From Candidatus Loosdrechtia aerotolerans (GTDB lineage Bacteria > Planctomycetota > Brocadiia > Brocadiales > Brocadiaceae), in contig SOER01000001.1 of assembly GCA_021646405.1 (NCBI GenBank), forward strand, positions 124,001-188,000: 64,000 nt of DNA, read 5' to 3'. The notes beneath the pieces were generated by a model, which was given only the letters and a program-made list of their open reading frames with translations, made no database searches and had not been told where the DNA came from. Of the stretch, positions 24,131 to 33,588 are shown in pieces. The number at the start of each line of letters is the position of its first letter. Position 1 is the stretch's first letter. The position numbers and the translations under genes are program-made.

Positions 24131-26263
24131 TCAGATTTCATATATCACCTTTGCCCTGACCAATTTTATCTCCTCATAAGAATAATCGTCTCCAAGTTTT
24201 TCTTTCACAGGATTCAGAAATTTCAGACCTGATTCCGCCAGTGCTTGTTCAATCCGGTGCTGTTTTTCAGGATTAACAAACCTGTCTATAGAAATATCCT
24301 CGCCTTCTAAAATAAGCCTTTCCAGATGAGAAACAATGGTGGATATCGCAAGACCACGTCTTTGTGCAATTTCCTGGATGGTACAGTGTTGTTTGTAAAG
24401 TTCTAAGGTTGTTTGTGTGGTTAACGTTTTTGGTTGTTGTACAGGTAATTCCGGATTGTTATGAACTATCCGTCCTGGTTTGATATTACATCGTCTGCAA
24501 TAATCAATAATCTCTTTGAGAAAAACTTCCCCGTATCTCTGTAATTTCTGTTCACCAACACCACTTATTTTTCGGAAATCATGCAAACTTTGGGGATAGT
24601 GGGCAGACATTTCTTTTAAACTGATATCGTGAAAGATAATGTATGGGGGTATGAGTTCCTTATCGGCTATCGTCTTTCTCAGGCTTCGTAACTGCTCAAA
24701 TAAGGTATGATCATAACATTCTTCCTTCCTGTCTTTCTGAATCTGAAGTGGTTCTTCCGGTTTTGTTAAATATACCTTCTCGTTCTGAAGTAATACAGGA
24801 CGACTTTTCTCTTGTAACTTCAAAACGGGATATTTGTCTCCACTCAATTTTATATATCCCAATTGAATTAACTCACGGATAAATGTCTGCCATTGGGATT
24901 TTGAATATTCTTTTCCACTACCATGCGTTTTAACACTGTCGTGTCGATTCTGCACTATCTTCTGATTTCTCGAACCCTGCAAGACATCAATGATATAATT
25001 TATTCCGAACCGTTCACCGGTCCTATAAATACAGGAGAGTATCTTTTGTGCAGCGATGGTTCCATCAAACCGCTCTTTCGGCTCTAAACAAACATCACAA
25101 TTACCACAATGTATCTCATGATACGTTTCACCAAAATACGTTAACAATAACCTTCTCCGACATACGTTACCTTCACAATAGTGTATCAATTCCCTCAATT
25201 GTCTTAGTGCGGCCTGTTTTTCGTCTTCATCCTCTTTTTGATGAATAAAATGTTCTATCTTGAATTTATCGGCATAACTGAAAAACAATATACAGTCGCT
25301 CTTTATTCCATCCCTCCCTGCACGGCCTGTCTCCTGGTAATATCCTTCAATACTTTTTGGCAAATCGTAATGGATTACGTACCTGACGTCCGGCTTGTCG
25401 ATCCCCATACCAAACGCAATCGTTGCTACGATAATTTCAACATCGTCACGAATAAATCGTTCCTGGTTTTCAGTTCGGACTTCAGGAGTTAAACCTGCAT
25501 GGTACGGCAGGGCACGGTATCCTTGTGCCTGCAGGCTCCTGGCTATATTCTCCACCGTCTTACGGCTCTGGCAATAGATAATCCCTGAATCACTTTTTCG
25601 ATTTTCCAGATAGGTAAGTATTTGATGATACGGATTATCTTTAGGCTTAATGTGGTAATAGAGATTTTTTCTGTTAAAGCTTGCCCTGAAGACCTTACCA
25701 CCGGACAGCTTTAACTGTGAGATAATATCCTGTTGAACAGCTTGTGTAGCAGTGGCTGTTAAGGCTATAACAGGTACGATGGGAAATATCTCCTTCAATA
25801 TATTGAGCTGGCGATATTCGGGGCGGAAATCGTGCCCCCATTCTGATATACAGTGTGATTCGTCAATAGCGAAAAGTGATATCCTCAGGCTCTGGATAAA
25901 TTGCAGAAACTCCGGCAGAACTAATCTTTCAGGGGCAATATAAAGGATTTTTACTTCACCCTTTGTCAGATTTCGCTTTCTCGCTTCGATCTCACTATAG
26001 CTTAATGAACTGTTAATAAACGCCGCAGGAATACCGTTAGCAAGTAATCCATCCACCTGGTCCTTCATCAAAGCTATTAAGGGAGAGATGACAATGGTTA
26101 CACCTTCAAGAAGGAGGGCGGGCAGCTGATAGCACAGCGATTTCCCACCCCCTGTTGGCATAAGGACGAAGACATCTTTCTGTTTCAATACTTCTCTGAC
26201 AATATCCTCCTGGAGTGGATAAAAGCTTGTATAACCAAAGTATTTTTGTAGTGTTTGATACAT
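24131..26263 (-). CDS. recQ: ATP-dependent DNA helicase RecQ
   Basis: 710 residues. Superfamily-2 helicase motifs are in order: GYTSFYPLQEDIVREV (motif 0), MPTGGGKSLCYQLPA (Walker A, about 35-49), AIDESHCISEWGHDFRPEYR (DESH box), ALTATAT, HAGL, and QETGRAGRDG (motif VI). The RecQ zinc site follows (C-x4-C ... CGNCDVC), then a winged-helix region, an HRDC domain (LRKTIADKELIPPYIIFHD) and a C-terminal helix-turn-helix extension (TIQEIAQRRGLAISTIVSHL). It unwinds DNA 3'-5' in recombination repair. It lies 27 bases after the EF-G-like gene, so the two are probably co-transcribed. Confidence 0.96.
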   Translation of the reverse strand: MYQTLQKYFGYTSFYPLQEDIVREVLKQKDVFVLMPTGGGKSLCYQLPALLLEGVTIVISPLIALMKDQVDGLLANGIPAAFINSSLSYSEIEARKRNLTKGEVKILYIAPERLVLPEFLQFIQSLRISLFAIDESHCISEWGHDFRPEYRQLNILKEIFPIVPVIALTATATQAVQQDIISQLKLSGGKVFRASFNRKNLYYHIKPKDNPYHQILTYLENRKSDSGIIYCQSRKTVENIARSLQAQGYRALPYHAGLTPEVRTENQERFIRDDVEIIVATIAFGMGIDKPDVRYVIHYDLPKSIEGYYQETGRAGRDGIKSDCILFFSYADKFKIEHFIHQKEDEDEKQAALRQLRELIHYCEGNVCRRRLLLTYFGETYHEIHCGNCDVCLEPKERFDGTIAAQKILSCIYRTGERFGINYIIDVLQGSRNQKIVQNRHDSVKTHGSGKEYSKSQWQTFIRELIQLGYIKLSGDKYPVLKLQEKSRPVLLQNEKVYLTKPEEPLQIQKDRKEECYDHTLFEQLRSLRKTIADKELIPPYIIFHDISLKEMSAHYPQSLHDFRKISGVGEQKLQRYGEVFLKEIIDYCRRCNIKPGRIVHNNPELPVQQPKTLTTQTTLELYKQHCTIQEIAQRRGLAISTIVSHLERLILEGEDISIDRFVNPEKQHRIEQALAESGLKFLNPVKEKLGDDYSYEEIKLVRAKVIYEI

Positions 26264-26290
26264 AGAAATAAAAAAGTGTATGTTATTCCT

Positions 26291-28333
26291 TTATTTATCC
26301 CGGGTAACCTGTGCCTGAGTGATAATAGGCTGCATAAGATGAGCGGGAACAATATCATAGTGTGAATGTTCCATGGTAAATGAACCCTGCCCGGCAGTCA
26401 TGGATTTCAGTTCTGCTTCATAATTGGCTATCGATGCCAGGGGAATGGCAGCATGCACCATTTGTAAATCGCCCATTGCATCCATTCCTTTAATATGCCC
26501 GCGATGGCTGGAAAGGTTTCCGGTAATCTCACCCATAAATTTCATAGGAGCTGTAACCCCGATATTCACAATAGGCTCAAGGAGTACAGGTTTGGCATGC
26601 AGAAAGGCATCACGGAACGCATGTGATGCTGCTATCTTAAACGATGCCTCAGAAGAATCTACATCATGATATGATCCATAGTACAATCGTACCTGCACAT
26701 CTACAATGGGATGGCCGATCAGTATCCCCTTGTCCAGCATCTTTCGAATACCCTTTTCAACAGCAGGTATGTATTGACGTGGAATAACTCCGCCGACAAT
26801 CTCATCGACAAATTCAAAACCGCTTCCTCGTGGGAGTGGTTCAATCTTAATATACACTTCCCCGTACTGACCATGCCCTCCTGTTTGTTTCTTATGCTTA
26901 TACTGAGCCTGAGCACCAGTAGTAATAGTTTCCTTATAAGGAATCTTGGGAGTATGTACTTCCACATCAATTCCAAAACGTCGTTTTAATCTGCTTATTA
27001 TTACCTGTAAATGAAGATTACTCATACCGGTCATAACGAGTTCATTCGTCAGGGTATCATGAGAAACCTTAAAGGTCTTATCCTCTTCGGTAAGTTTATG
27101 AAGACATTCATTAATCTTTTTCTCTACTCCCTTGCTTTTTGGCACAACAGCCAACGAAAACATTGGGCTTGGAAATGTAATTTCCGGAAATTTTACCGGA
27201 CGTTTCGGATCACAAATAGTATCGGAAATATGCAAACTATCTAATTTTGATACAGCAACAATCTCTCCAGGAACAGCCTTTGAGATTGGTCGTTGTTCTT
27301 TCCCGAAGATTCTATACATATGTCCTACCTTTTCTGTCTTCTTACACGCCACATTATAAAATGATATTTCACCATTCAATGTACCGGAACAGACTTTAAA
27401 GTAACTCAACTTCCCTACAAAAGGATCGATCACTGACTTAAATACAAAGGCACTAAAAGGGGCATCTGTTGATGCCTCTACGGCAATTTCCCGGTCTGCT
27501 TGTATATCGGCTGCAGTCCTCACTACCCCTTCCAACGGAGAAGGCGAGAAATAGGCAATGGTATCTAATACTTCCTCTATTCCTCCGAGTTTTTTGTTTG
27601 AGCAGCAGAGGACCGGTACAACATGCCCGCTTGCAACAGCCCTGGCAAAGCAGGAATTCAGAACTGTCTTATCAATCATCTCCCCGTTGAGATATTTTTC
27701 CATCAGTATATCATCCGAAGAGACTATAGCTTCCAGGAATGCATTGTGCGCTGATTGTGGGTCACCCAGAACATCATCCGGTATCGTATCAGGTAATTCA
27801 AACACATGAACAACCCCCTTAAAATTATGCCCTGTCCCAACAGGGAGAACGAGTGGTACACACATATTCCCCAGGGTACTTTTTATGGATTCAAGCAGTG
27901 CTTGATAATCGATATTTTCACCATCAATTTTCGTGATAACGATTATCTTTCCAAGTTTTTTTTGGCAGGCAAGATCCCAGAATCTTCTGGTATTAAACTG
28001 AATCCCTTCTGTAGCTGATAGAGTAATGAGGGCCGTTTCTGCGGCAGTAAGAGAGGTAATTGCATCCCGGATAAAATCGGGATAGCCGGGTGTGTCAATG
28101 AGATTAATCTCAATCCCCTTCCAGTTACAAGAGAGGAGGGAAGAATCTATAGTATGTTTCTTTTCTTTTGTTTCAGCATCATAATCCGCAACCGAAGTAC
28201 CGTCTTCAACGCTCCCGAGGCGTGTTGTTGCGCCTGATGTGAAGAGCATGGATTCTATCAGTGAGGTTTTTCCCGAAGCACCGTGTCCTAGTAACGCAAT
28301 GGTCCGAATATCTTTTGTCTCATATGGATTCAT
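26291..28333 (-). CDS. Elongation factor G-like GTPase (EF-G-2 type)
   Basis: 680 residues with the EF-G domain order. G1 is ALLGHGASGKTSLIESML, G3 is LIDTPGYPDFI, and G4 is VITKIDGENIDY, where TKID replaces the NKxD of canonical EF-G. A beta-barrel domain II follows, then III-V with VEVHTPKIPYKETITTGAQA, QTGGHGQYGEV and the late LEPIVNIGVTAPMKFMGEIT. These differences and the length place it in the EF-G-like/EF-G2 group, which accompanies a standard fusA and has no clearly assigned step in translation. It sits between hisA and recQ on the same strand. Confidence 0.93.
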   Translation of the reverse strand: MNPYETKDIRTIALLGHGASGKTSLIESMLFTSGATTRLGSVEDGTSVADYDAETKEKKHTIDSSLLSCNWKGIEINLIDTPGYPDFIRDAITSLTAAETALITLSATEGIQFNTRRFWDLACQKKLGKIIVITKIDGENIDYQALLESIKSTLGNMCVPLVLPVGTGHNFKGVVHVFELPDTIPDDVLGDPQSAHNAFLEAIVSSDDILMEKYLNGEMIDKTVLNSCFARAVASGHVVPVLCCSNKKLGGIEEVLDTIAYFSPSPLEGVVRTAADIQADREIAVEASTDAPFSAFVFKSVIDPFVGKLSYFKVCSGTLNGEISFYNVACKKTEKVGHMYRIFGKEQRPISKAVPGEIVAVSKLDSLHISDTICDPKRPVKFPEITFPSPMFSLAVVPKSKGVEKKINECLHKLTEEDKTFKVSHDTLTNELVMTGMSNLHLQVIISRLKRRFGIDVEVHTPKIPYKETITTGAQAQYKHKKQTGGHGQYGEVYIKIEPLPRGSGFEFVDEIVGGVIPRQYIPAVEKGIRKMLDKGILIGHPIVDVQVRLYYGSYHDVDSSEASFKIAASHAFRDAFLHAKPVLLEPIVNIGVTAPMKFMGEITGNLSSHRGHIKGMDAMGDLQMVHAAIPLASIANYEAELKSMTAGQGSFTMEHSHYDIVPAHLMQPIITQAQVTRDK

Positions 28334-28481
28334 AGGTTAACCCTCCAACTTAATAAGAATGAAGTGTTGGAACGCCACCACAGAGACTTACGGAATCCCA
28401 TTCAATTAAGACTACGATCCAAAATCAGCAGACAAACTGTACTTTTAGCATCTTAATTCTCGATTGTTATTCTTTTCTGTA

Positions 28482-29225
28482 CTATTCCGTTTTTCCGTGG
28501 TTCATATTACGCGAATTACATAGTTTTTTTGCCTCCGAAAGTTTGATATGTCCTGTATAGAAAGCCTTTCCAATAATCATACCCGCAATGTTTATATGGC
28601 TCAGCGCCTCTACGTCTTTCAGTGAAGAAATTCCCCCGGAAGCGATAACCGGGGTTTTCACAATCTGCAATAATTCTTTCAAACCCGGGATATTTGGCCC
28701 CTGTAACATACCGTCTTTTGAAATGTCCGTATATATTATGACAGAGGGTGAAGCCTTTTCAATCTCTTTTGCAAAGTCTGTAGCTGTCCATTCGCATACA
28801 GTGGTCCAGCCTTTAACGGCAACCTTGCCATTTTTTGCATCAATCCCAACAGCGATACGACCCGGAAATGTTGTACAAAGTTCATTCATCCACGATGGTG
28901 AATCTATTGCCCTGGTTCCAATAATTACGCGGTCTACACCAAAGTCGAGTACCGTCTTAACAGCGCGGGTCGTTCTTAATCCACCACCAAACTCAACAGG
29001 AATTTTCACCTGTTTAATAATCTGTTCGACAAGGGAGAGATTTTTCGGTTCACCTTCAAATGCACCATCTAAATCAACTACATGGAGATACTCAGCACCC
29101 TGGTCTTGCCATGATTTAGCCATATCAACGGGATTATGAGAAAAAACCGTCTCGGCATCCTTTTGCCCTTGTGTCAATCGTACGCATTTACCGTTTTTCA
29201 AATCTATTGCCGGAATGATAAGCAT
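28482..29225 (-). CDS. hisA: Phosphoribosylformimino-AICAR ribotide isomerase HisA
   Basis: A (beta-alpha)8-barrel enzyme of about 247 residues in histidine synthesis that isomerises ProFAR to PRFAR. Features: IIPAIDLKNGKCVRLTQGQK with the catalytic aspartate near the N-terminus, HVVDLDGAFEG, PVEFGGGLRT, VIIGTRAI, the second catalytic aspartate in YTDISKDGMLQGPN, and VIASGGISSLKDV. I chose the ATG at 29225, preceded by AGGTAAGAAAG; a 14-residue longer frame begins at 29267. It follows hisH by about 130 bases, and its product is used by HisH-HisF (hisF is not in the window). Confidence 0.95.
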   Translation of the reverse strand: MLIIPAIDLKNGKCVRLTQGQKDAETVFSHNPVDMAKSWQDQGAEYLHVVDLDGAFEGEPKNLSLVEQIIKQVKIPVEFGGGLRTTRAVKTVLDFGVDRVIIGTRAIDSPSWMNELCTTFPGRIAVGIDAKNGKVAVKGWTTVCEWTATDFAKEIEKASPSVIIYTDISKDGMLQGPNIPGLKELLQIVKTPVIASGGISSLKDVEALSHINIAGMIIGKAFYTGHIKLSEAKKLCNSRNMNHGKTE

Positions 29226-29354
29226 ATCTTTCTTACCTGAATGAGATACAAAGTTTTCATTGAACAATAACCACTTTTAACCCTACGGTTCCAATTCATT
29301 ATCAAAGAAAATAAAGGGAAATACATTATTCTTTCGCTGCAATAAATGTACCCA

Positions 29355-29978
29355 TTATAAATCACCAAAATTTTTCAGGATAGCCAATCCATTCTGCTGA
29401 CTTTTCTCCGGGTGGAATTGTGTTGCAAAGATATTTTTATACCAGATCATGGAGGTAAAACGGATACCATACTCAGTCTGTGTTGCAATAACATTCTCAT
29501 TTTCTGGACAGACATAATAAGAATGCACGAAGTACATATAAGCATTATCAGGCACGTTCTTCAGAAGAGGTATATCCTTTTTCTGAAAGCTGATTTGATT
29601 CCAACCCATATGTGGAATCTTTAGTTCCGTATTCCTCTCAACACCGGAAAAATCAAACTGAATTACCTTACCGGGAATAATTCCTAATCCCTCATGCACG
29701 CCATCTTCGTAACTCCTCGAAAATAATAATTGTAATCCAAGACAAATCCCCAAAAATGGTTTACCTGACTGAATCCAATCCATGATTGGTCCTATGAGCC
29801 CCCTTTGCCGTAAGCCGTTCATAGCATCCTGAAATGCACCGACCCCCGGCAGGACCAGTTTATCCGCTTTTTTAATTTCAGCAGGACTGTCAGTAACCTT
29901 TACCGTGAAACCAAACCGCTGAAAACCCTTTTTCACACTGTGAAGGTTTCCCATCCCATAATCAACAATCACAATCAT
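29355..29978 (-). CDS. hisH: Imidazole glycerol phosphate synthase, glutaminase subunit HisH
   Basis: 207 residues. A class I glutamine amidotransferase that supplies ammonia to HisF. It starts [20 protein letters not shown], with [10 protein letters not shown] (oxyanion strand), the nucleophile elbow [10 protein letters not shown] and the His-Glu pair in [10 protein letters not shown]. The length fits the family. It lies nine bases after the OmpA-family lipoprotein gene, so it shares its transcript. Confidence 0.96.
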   Translation of the reverse strand: MIVIVDYGMGNLHSVKKGFQRFGFTVKVTDSPAEIKKADKLVLPGVGAFQDAMNGLRQRGLIGPIMDWIQSGKPFLGICLGLQLLFSRSYEDGVHEGLGIIPGKVIQFDFSGVERNTELKIPHMGWNQISFQKKDIPLLKNVPDNAYMYFVHSYYVCPENENVIATQTEYGIRFTSMIWYKNIFATQFHPEKSQQNGLAILKNFGDL

Positions 29979-29987
29979 AACAAAATT

Positions 29988-30635
29988 CTATCCATCACCC
30001 TTTGGCACAATGACAAATTCCACACGCCTATTTTTTGCTTTACCAGCTTTTGAGCTATTATCTGCGAGAGGTTGATATTGCCCGAAACCAGCAATGTAAA
30101 CCTTTGCAGGAGAAATGCCGCATTCGTCTACCAAATAATGGAGTACGGCCGCAGCCCGCGCAGTAGAAAGCTCCCAGTTTGATTTATACTTGTCCTTTTG
30201 TTTCTTAATAGGATCATTATCCGTATGCCCCTCTATTCTGATAATCTCTTGCGGCGCTTCAGTTTTTATAATACCAGCAATTTTTTTAAGTGTTGCTTTG
30301 GATTTTGGGCGTAATATTGTTTGACCAGGATCAAATAATACCGCACCTGGCAGCAAGATAGAAACTGCTCCGTTCTTTACCCTTACCGTAGCTCCCGTAT
30401 CCTGTAACTTGGCCTCAAGTTCCCTTTTTGCATTTTCAAGCCGACTTAATTCCCTTTGGTATTGGTCAACGGTTGATGATAATCCTGCATTCTCCATCTG
30501 TAAGCTTGATACATTTTCATGTAACTGCTGGTTTTCCTGCCGTAACCTCTTCACCTCAGCACAGCCAGCACCCGCAACAAGTACTCCTATTATCCCGACA
30601 AAACAAAAACTACGCACTGTTTGCTTTTTTACCAT
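29988..30635 (-). CDS. OmpA/MotB-family peptidoglycan-binding lipoprotein
   Basis: 215 residues. A lipoprotein signal (FVGIIGVLVAGAGC, with AGAGC lipobox) is followed by a coiled coil (about 27-75; KRLRQENQQLHENVSSLQME). Then comes an OmpA C-terminal domain (about 95-212): IRIEGHTDNDPIKKQKDKYK, then SNWELSTARAAAVLHYL, and KNRRVEFVIVPKG. The domain binds diaminopimelate-containing peptidoglycan, so this protein should tie a membrane to the wall. It has no channel-forming span like MotB. It is the first gene of a - strand run leading into hisH-hisA. Confidence 0.93.
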   Translation of the reverse strand: MVKKQTVRSFCFVGIIGVLVAGAGCAEVKRLRQENQQLHENVSSLQMENAGLSSTVDQYQRELSRLENAKRELEAKLQDTGATVRVKNGAVSILLPGAVLFDPGQTILRPKSKATLKKIAGIIKTEAPQEIIRIEGHTDNDPIKKQKDKYKSNWELSTARAAAVLHYLVDECGISPAKVYIAGFGQYQPLADNSSKAGKAKNRRVEFVIVPKGDG

Positions 30636-30870
30636 ATACCATTCCCCCCTCTTCTCCGGTTAGGTAACCGGAACCCCCGCTTGAGCAAACGGCATAACCA
30701 TTCGTTTTGCTCATGGCAAGCTTTAAGATTGAAAGTACCGATTAAAATCCTTCGATGTTAGGATAAAAAAGTATTATCTTTCAACATAAATTACAAAAGC
30801 CACTACCCTATTTGCTCCATACAATAATCAGATCTGAATATTTTTTGCCGACGTAACCGGATGCTCTTCT

Positions 30871-31722
30871 CTATGAGTGGAAACCTGTAAATAGTATGGT
30901 AAATATTTGAGCATACATATTCATAAATTCTATAAAATAATCTTGCTTAAGAATACAAACAAGTGTAGCTAATGATAAAAAAGGTCCATAAGGGATCAGG
31001 TGTTTCTTTTTCAATACCAATACAGGAACAGCCATGAGGAGTCCAAAAAAAGGGGCAACAAAAAAAATCACGACAGAAAGCTTCCAGCCGACAATCCCTC
31101 CAACCATACCCATAAGTTTTACATCTCCAAAACCCATAACATCTTTCCTGAACGCCAATTTTCCCAGAATACTACAGAGAAATATCATTCCGCCGCCAGC
31201 AAGCACTCCGAATAGAGATGCTACAAAGGCATCTAATCGATTAACATTTATAAGTGAAAAGTTCCTTAAGGTATGAGGGGCATTATGTAATCCCGGAAAC
31301 ACCAGACTCAGAACAAGGGCAAGGGGAATACCTATAAATGTAATCTCATTCGGTATGATTAATAATTCCAAATCTACAAAAGTTGATATGATAAGAGCAC
31401 AACAAAGAACACTATAGATAAGAAAAATAGAAAAAGATTCATGTCGAGATTGTATAAAAACATAATACAGGTGTACAAATACATATCCTGTTAATAATTC
31501 GATAAGCGGATAACGTATGGATATTCTCGACTTACATGTCTGGCAACGTCCTCGAAGCAGGATATAACTCAATACAGGAATATTATTATACCACCGAATG
31601 GGTGTACTGCAGCCTGGACAAAACGAACCGGGCGATACTACAGATTTTTTTCTAGGAATTCGATAAATACAAACATTTAAAAAACTTCCAACTATAAGCC
31701 CCAAGATAAAAAATATGAACAA
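30871..31722 (-). CDS. pilD: Prepilin peptidase / N-methyltransferase (type IV pilus, type II secretion)
   Basis: 283 residues with eight spans. The N-terminal part holds GSFLNVCIYRIPRKKSVVSP and the two zinc cysteine pairs CPGC and CQTC that mark the bifunctional form with N-methyltransferase activity. The active-site aspartates are in the first one (VDLELLIIPNE) and GFGDVKLMGMVGG (GxGD). It cleaves prepilin-like leaders on the cytoplasmic face of the membrane. No pilus genes adjoin, so it must serve distant clusters. It is divergent from glgC. Confidence 0.95.
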   Translation of the reverse strand: MFIFFILGLIVGSFLNVCIYRIPRKKSVVSPGSFCPGCSTPIRWYNNIPVLSYILLRGRCQTCKSRISIRYPLIELLTGYVFVHLYYVFIQSRHESFSIFLIYSVLCCALIISTFVDLELLIIPNEITFIGIPLALVLSLVFPGLHNAPHTLRNFSLINVNRLDAFVASLFGVLAGGGMIFLCSILGKLAFRKDVMGFGDVKLMGMVGGIVGWKLSVVIFFVAPFFGLLMAVPVLVLKKKHLIPYGPFLSLATLVCILKQDYFIEFMNMYAQIFTILFTGFHS

Positions 31723-32000
31723 TATACTGGTTCCATCCGAAAAATTCTTATAAATATCAATACCCCTTACGTAACAGCAGTTATTTCAAGTATATTAACC
31801 AAAATAATTTAAGGAATACTATCAAAACAAATTACCAATTGCAAGGTCAAAAGTAACACATGATCATTCCGTAAGTTAAGTATTGTTAAATTAATTAATA
31901 ACCCTTCTTTTATATTTCGTAATTATCTTGAATATATAAGATTTTATGTTAGACTATTTTTTATTCTTAATTGTCATACAGGAGGATAAATTTAGTAAAA

Positions 32001-32045
32001 TTACCCCATCTATTCCTTCCCTATAAACAGGAATACATGGGGTAA
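32001..32045 (+). promoter_or_regulatory. Strong stem-loop in the glgC upstream region
   Basis: TTACCCCAT-ct-ATTCCT (32001-32017) pairs with AGGAAT-ac-ATGGGGTAA (32029-32045), a 15-pair stem with one internal mismatch and an 11-base loop. It is followed by AACTTTTTAC. It lies 74 bases before glgC. The stem could be an attenuator, a terminator for upstream transcription or a protein site. No other gene is seen in 31723-32118, which must also hold the divergent promoters. Confidence 0.55.
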
Positions 32046-32118
32046 AACTTTTTACAAATCTCTTAGCTACAAATTTAAATTATAAGAAATACAGTAGATT
32101 TTTCTATTAAGGAAAGAC

Positions 32119-33399
32119 ATGGATAATGTAATTTCTGTAATTCTTGGAGGGGGACGCGGAACGAGGTTATATCCTTTGACAAAGGAAAGGTCGAAACCTG
32201 CCGTTCCCATTGCCGGCAAATACAGGATCATCGATATTCCGGTGAGTAATTGTTTAAATTCCGGTTTGAATAAAGTTTATGTACTCACACAATTTAACTC
32301 GGCATCCCTTCACCGCCATATCACAAGGGCGTACAAATTTGATAATTTCTCTAAGGGGTTTATTGAAATCTTAGCTGCGAGCCAGACTATAGAAAGTATG
32401 GATTGGTATCAGGGTACTGCCGATGCTGTCCGGCAAAATCTTCGATTTTTTAACCAACCAAACATTGATTTTGTTCTTATACTCTCTGGTGATCAACTCT
32501 ATCGGATGAACTATCAGGAGTTTATCAAAGAACATATCAGAATGAATGCAGAAATAACGGTTTCAGCACTTCCTGCAGAAAGAAAAGATGCCCAGCAGCT
32601 CGGTATTTTAAAGATAGATGAACAGGGACGCATCATTGATTTTACAGAAAAGCCAAAAGATGAAAAGATCATTGATTCTTTTTCATTACCTGCATCTACC
32701 TTTGAAAGACATGGTATCAAGGCACAAAACCGTACCCTTTTAGCCTCTATGGGTATCTATGTATTCAATATTGATATTCTTAATGAAATATTACAAGAAA
32801 CAAAGAAATCGGATTTTGGTAAAGAAATTATTCCGGATATTATTAAGACAAGAAGGATATTTACTTATTTTTTCGACGGATACTGGGAAGATATTGGAAC
32901 AATAAAATCATTTTATGAGGCTGGTTTGAAGCTGGTTTCGCCTACCCCTAGTTTTAATCTCTTTAATGAAAAAGCACCTATTTATACGAACCCGTTATTC
33001 CTGCCGGGATCCAAGATCCATGAGTGCAAAATTAGCCATTCCATTATCGCAGATGGATGTATTATTCATGGCGCTGATATACAGAGTTCTATAATAGGAA
33101 TCAGGAGTATCATCGGACAAAACACCCTTATCAAAGACGCTATCGTCATGGGAGCGGATTACTATGAGTCAGAATCTAATTTCAGGGCAAATCGGTTTAA
33201 AAGAATACCTAATGTAGGAATAGGAAATAACTCCCATATAGAGAAAGCCATTATTGACAAGAATGTACATATAGGAGAACATGTTACAATAAAAAATGTA
33301 AAGAATCTTGAACAGTTTGATGCAGAGAATTATATGATTCGTGACCATATTGTTATCGTGCCAAAAGGAAGTGTTATACCATCAGATACTCTTATATAA
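32119..33399 (+). CDS. glgC: Glucose-1-phosphate adenylyltransferase (ADP-glucose pyrophosphorylase)
   Basis: 426 residues. The nucleotidyltransferase signature VISVILGGGRGTRLYPLTKE (about 5-24) is followed by KPAVPIAGKYRIIDIPVSNC. It continues with GTADAVRQNL, FVLILSGDQLYRMNY, DFTEKPKDEK with the glucose-phosphate-binding lysine, FDGYWEDIGTI, and a left-handed beta-helix C-terminal domain (KISHSIIADGCIIHGADIQS). It makes ADP-glucose, the committed step of glycogen synthesis, and is usually controlled by glycolytic intermediates. Other glg genes are not in the window. A large stem-loop precedes it. Confidence 0.96.
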   Translation: MDNVISVILGGGRGTRLYPLTKERSKPAVPIAGKYRIIDIPVSNCLNSGLNKVYVLTQFNSASLHRHITRAYKFDNFSKGFIEILAASQTIESMDWYQGTADAVRQNLRFFNQPNIDFVLILSGDQLYRMNYQEFIKEHIRMNAEITVSALPAERKDAQQLGILKIDEQGRIIDFTEKPKDEKIIDSFSLPASTFERHGIKAQNRTLLASMGIYVFNIDILNEILQETKKSDFGKEIIPDIIKTRRIFTYFFDGYWEDIGTIKSFYEAGLKLVSPTPSFNLFNEKAPIYTNPLFLPGSKIHECKISHSIIADGCIIHGADIQSSIIGIRSIIGQNTLIKDAIVMGADYYESESNFRANRFKRIPNVGIGNNSHIEKAIIDKNVHIGEHVTIKNVKNLEQFDAENYMIRDHIVIVPKGSVIPSDTLI

Positions 33400-33588
33400 A
33401 TGCAGAAATACACTATTCTGAAATGAATGTATATAGTATAAAAACCACTGCAAACTGTTAATGAAAGCCACTATTGGGAAATACATTGTTTCTTTTCCAT
33501 CGCCTTAAACACCTTTTTTTCCATCAAATTTACCGAAACACCCCATTTCTGATGTTGATTATTACCTGAAAAAATATCAAAAGATACT

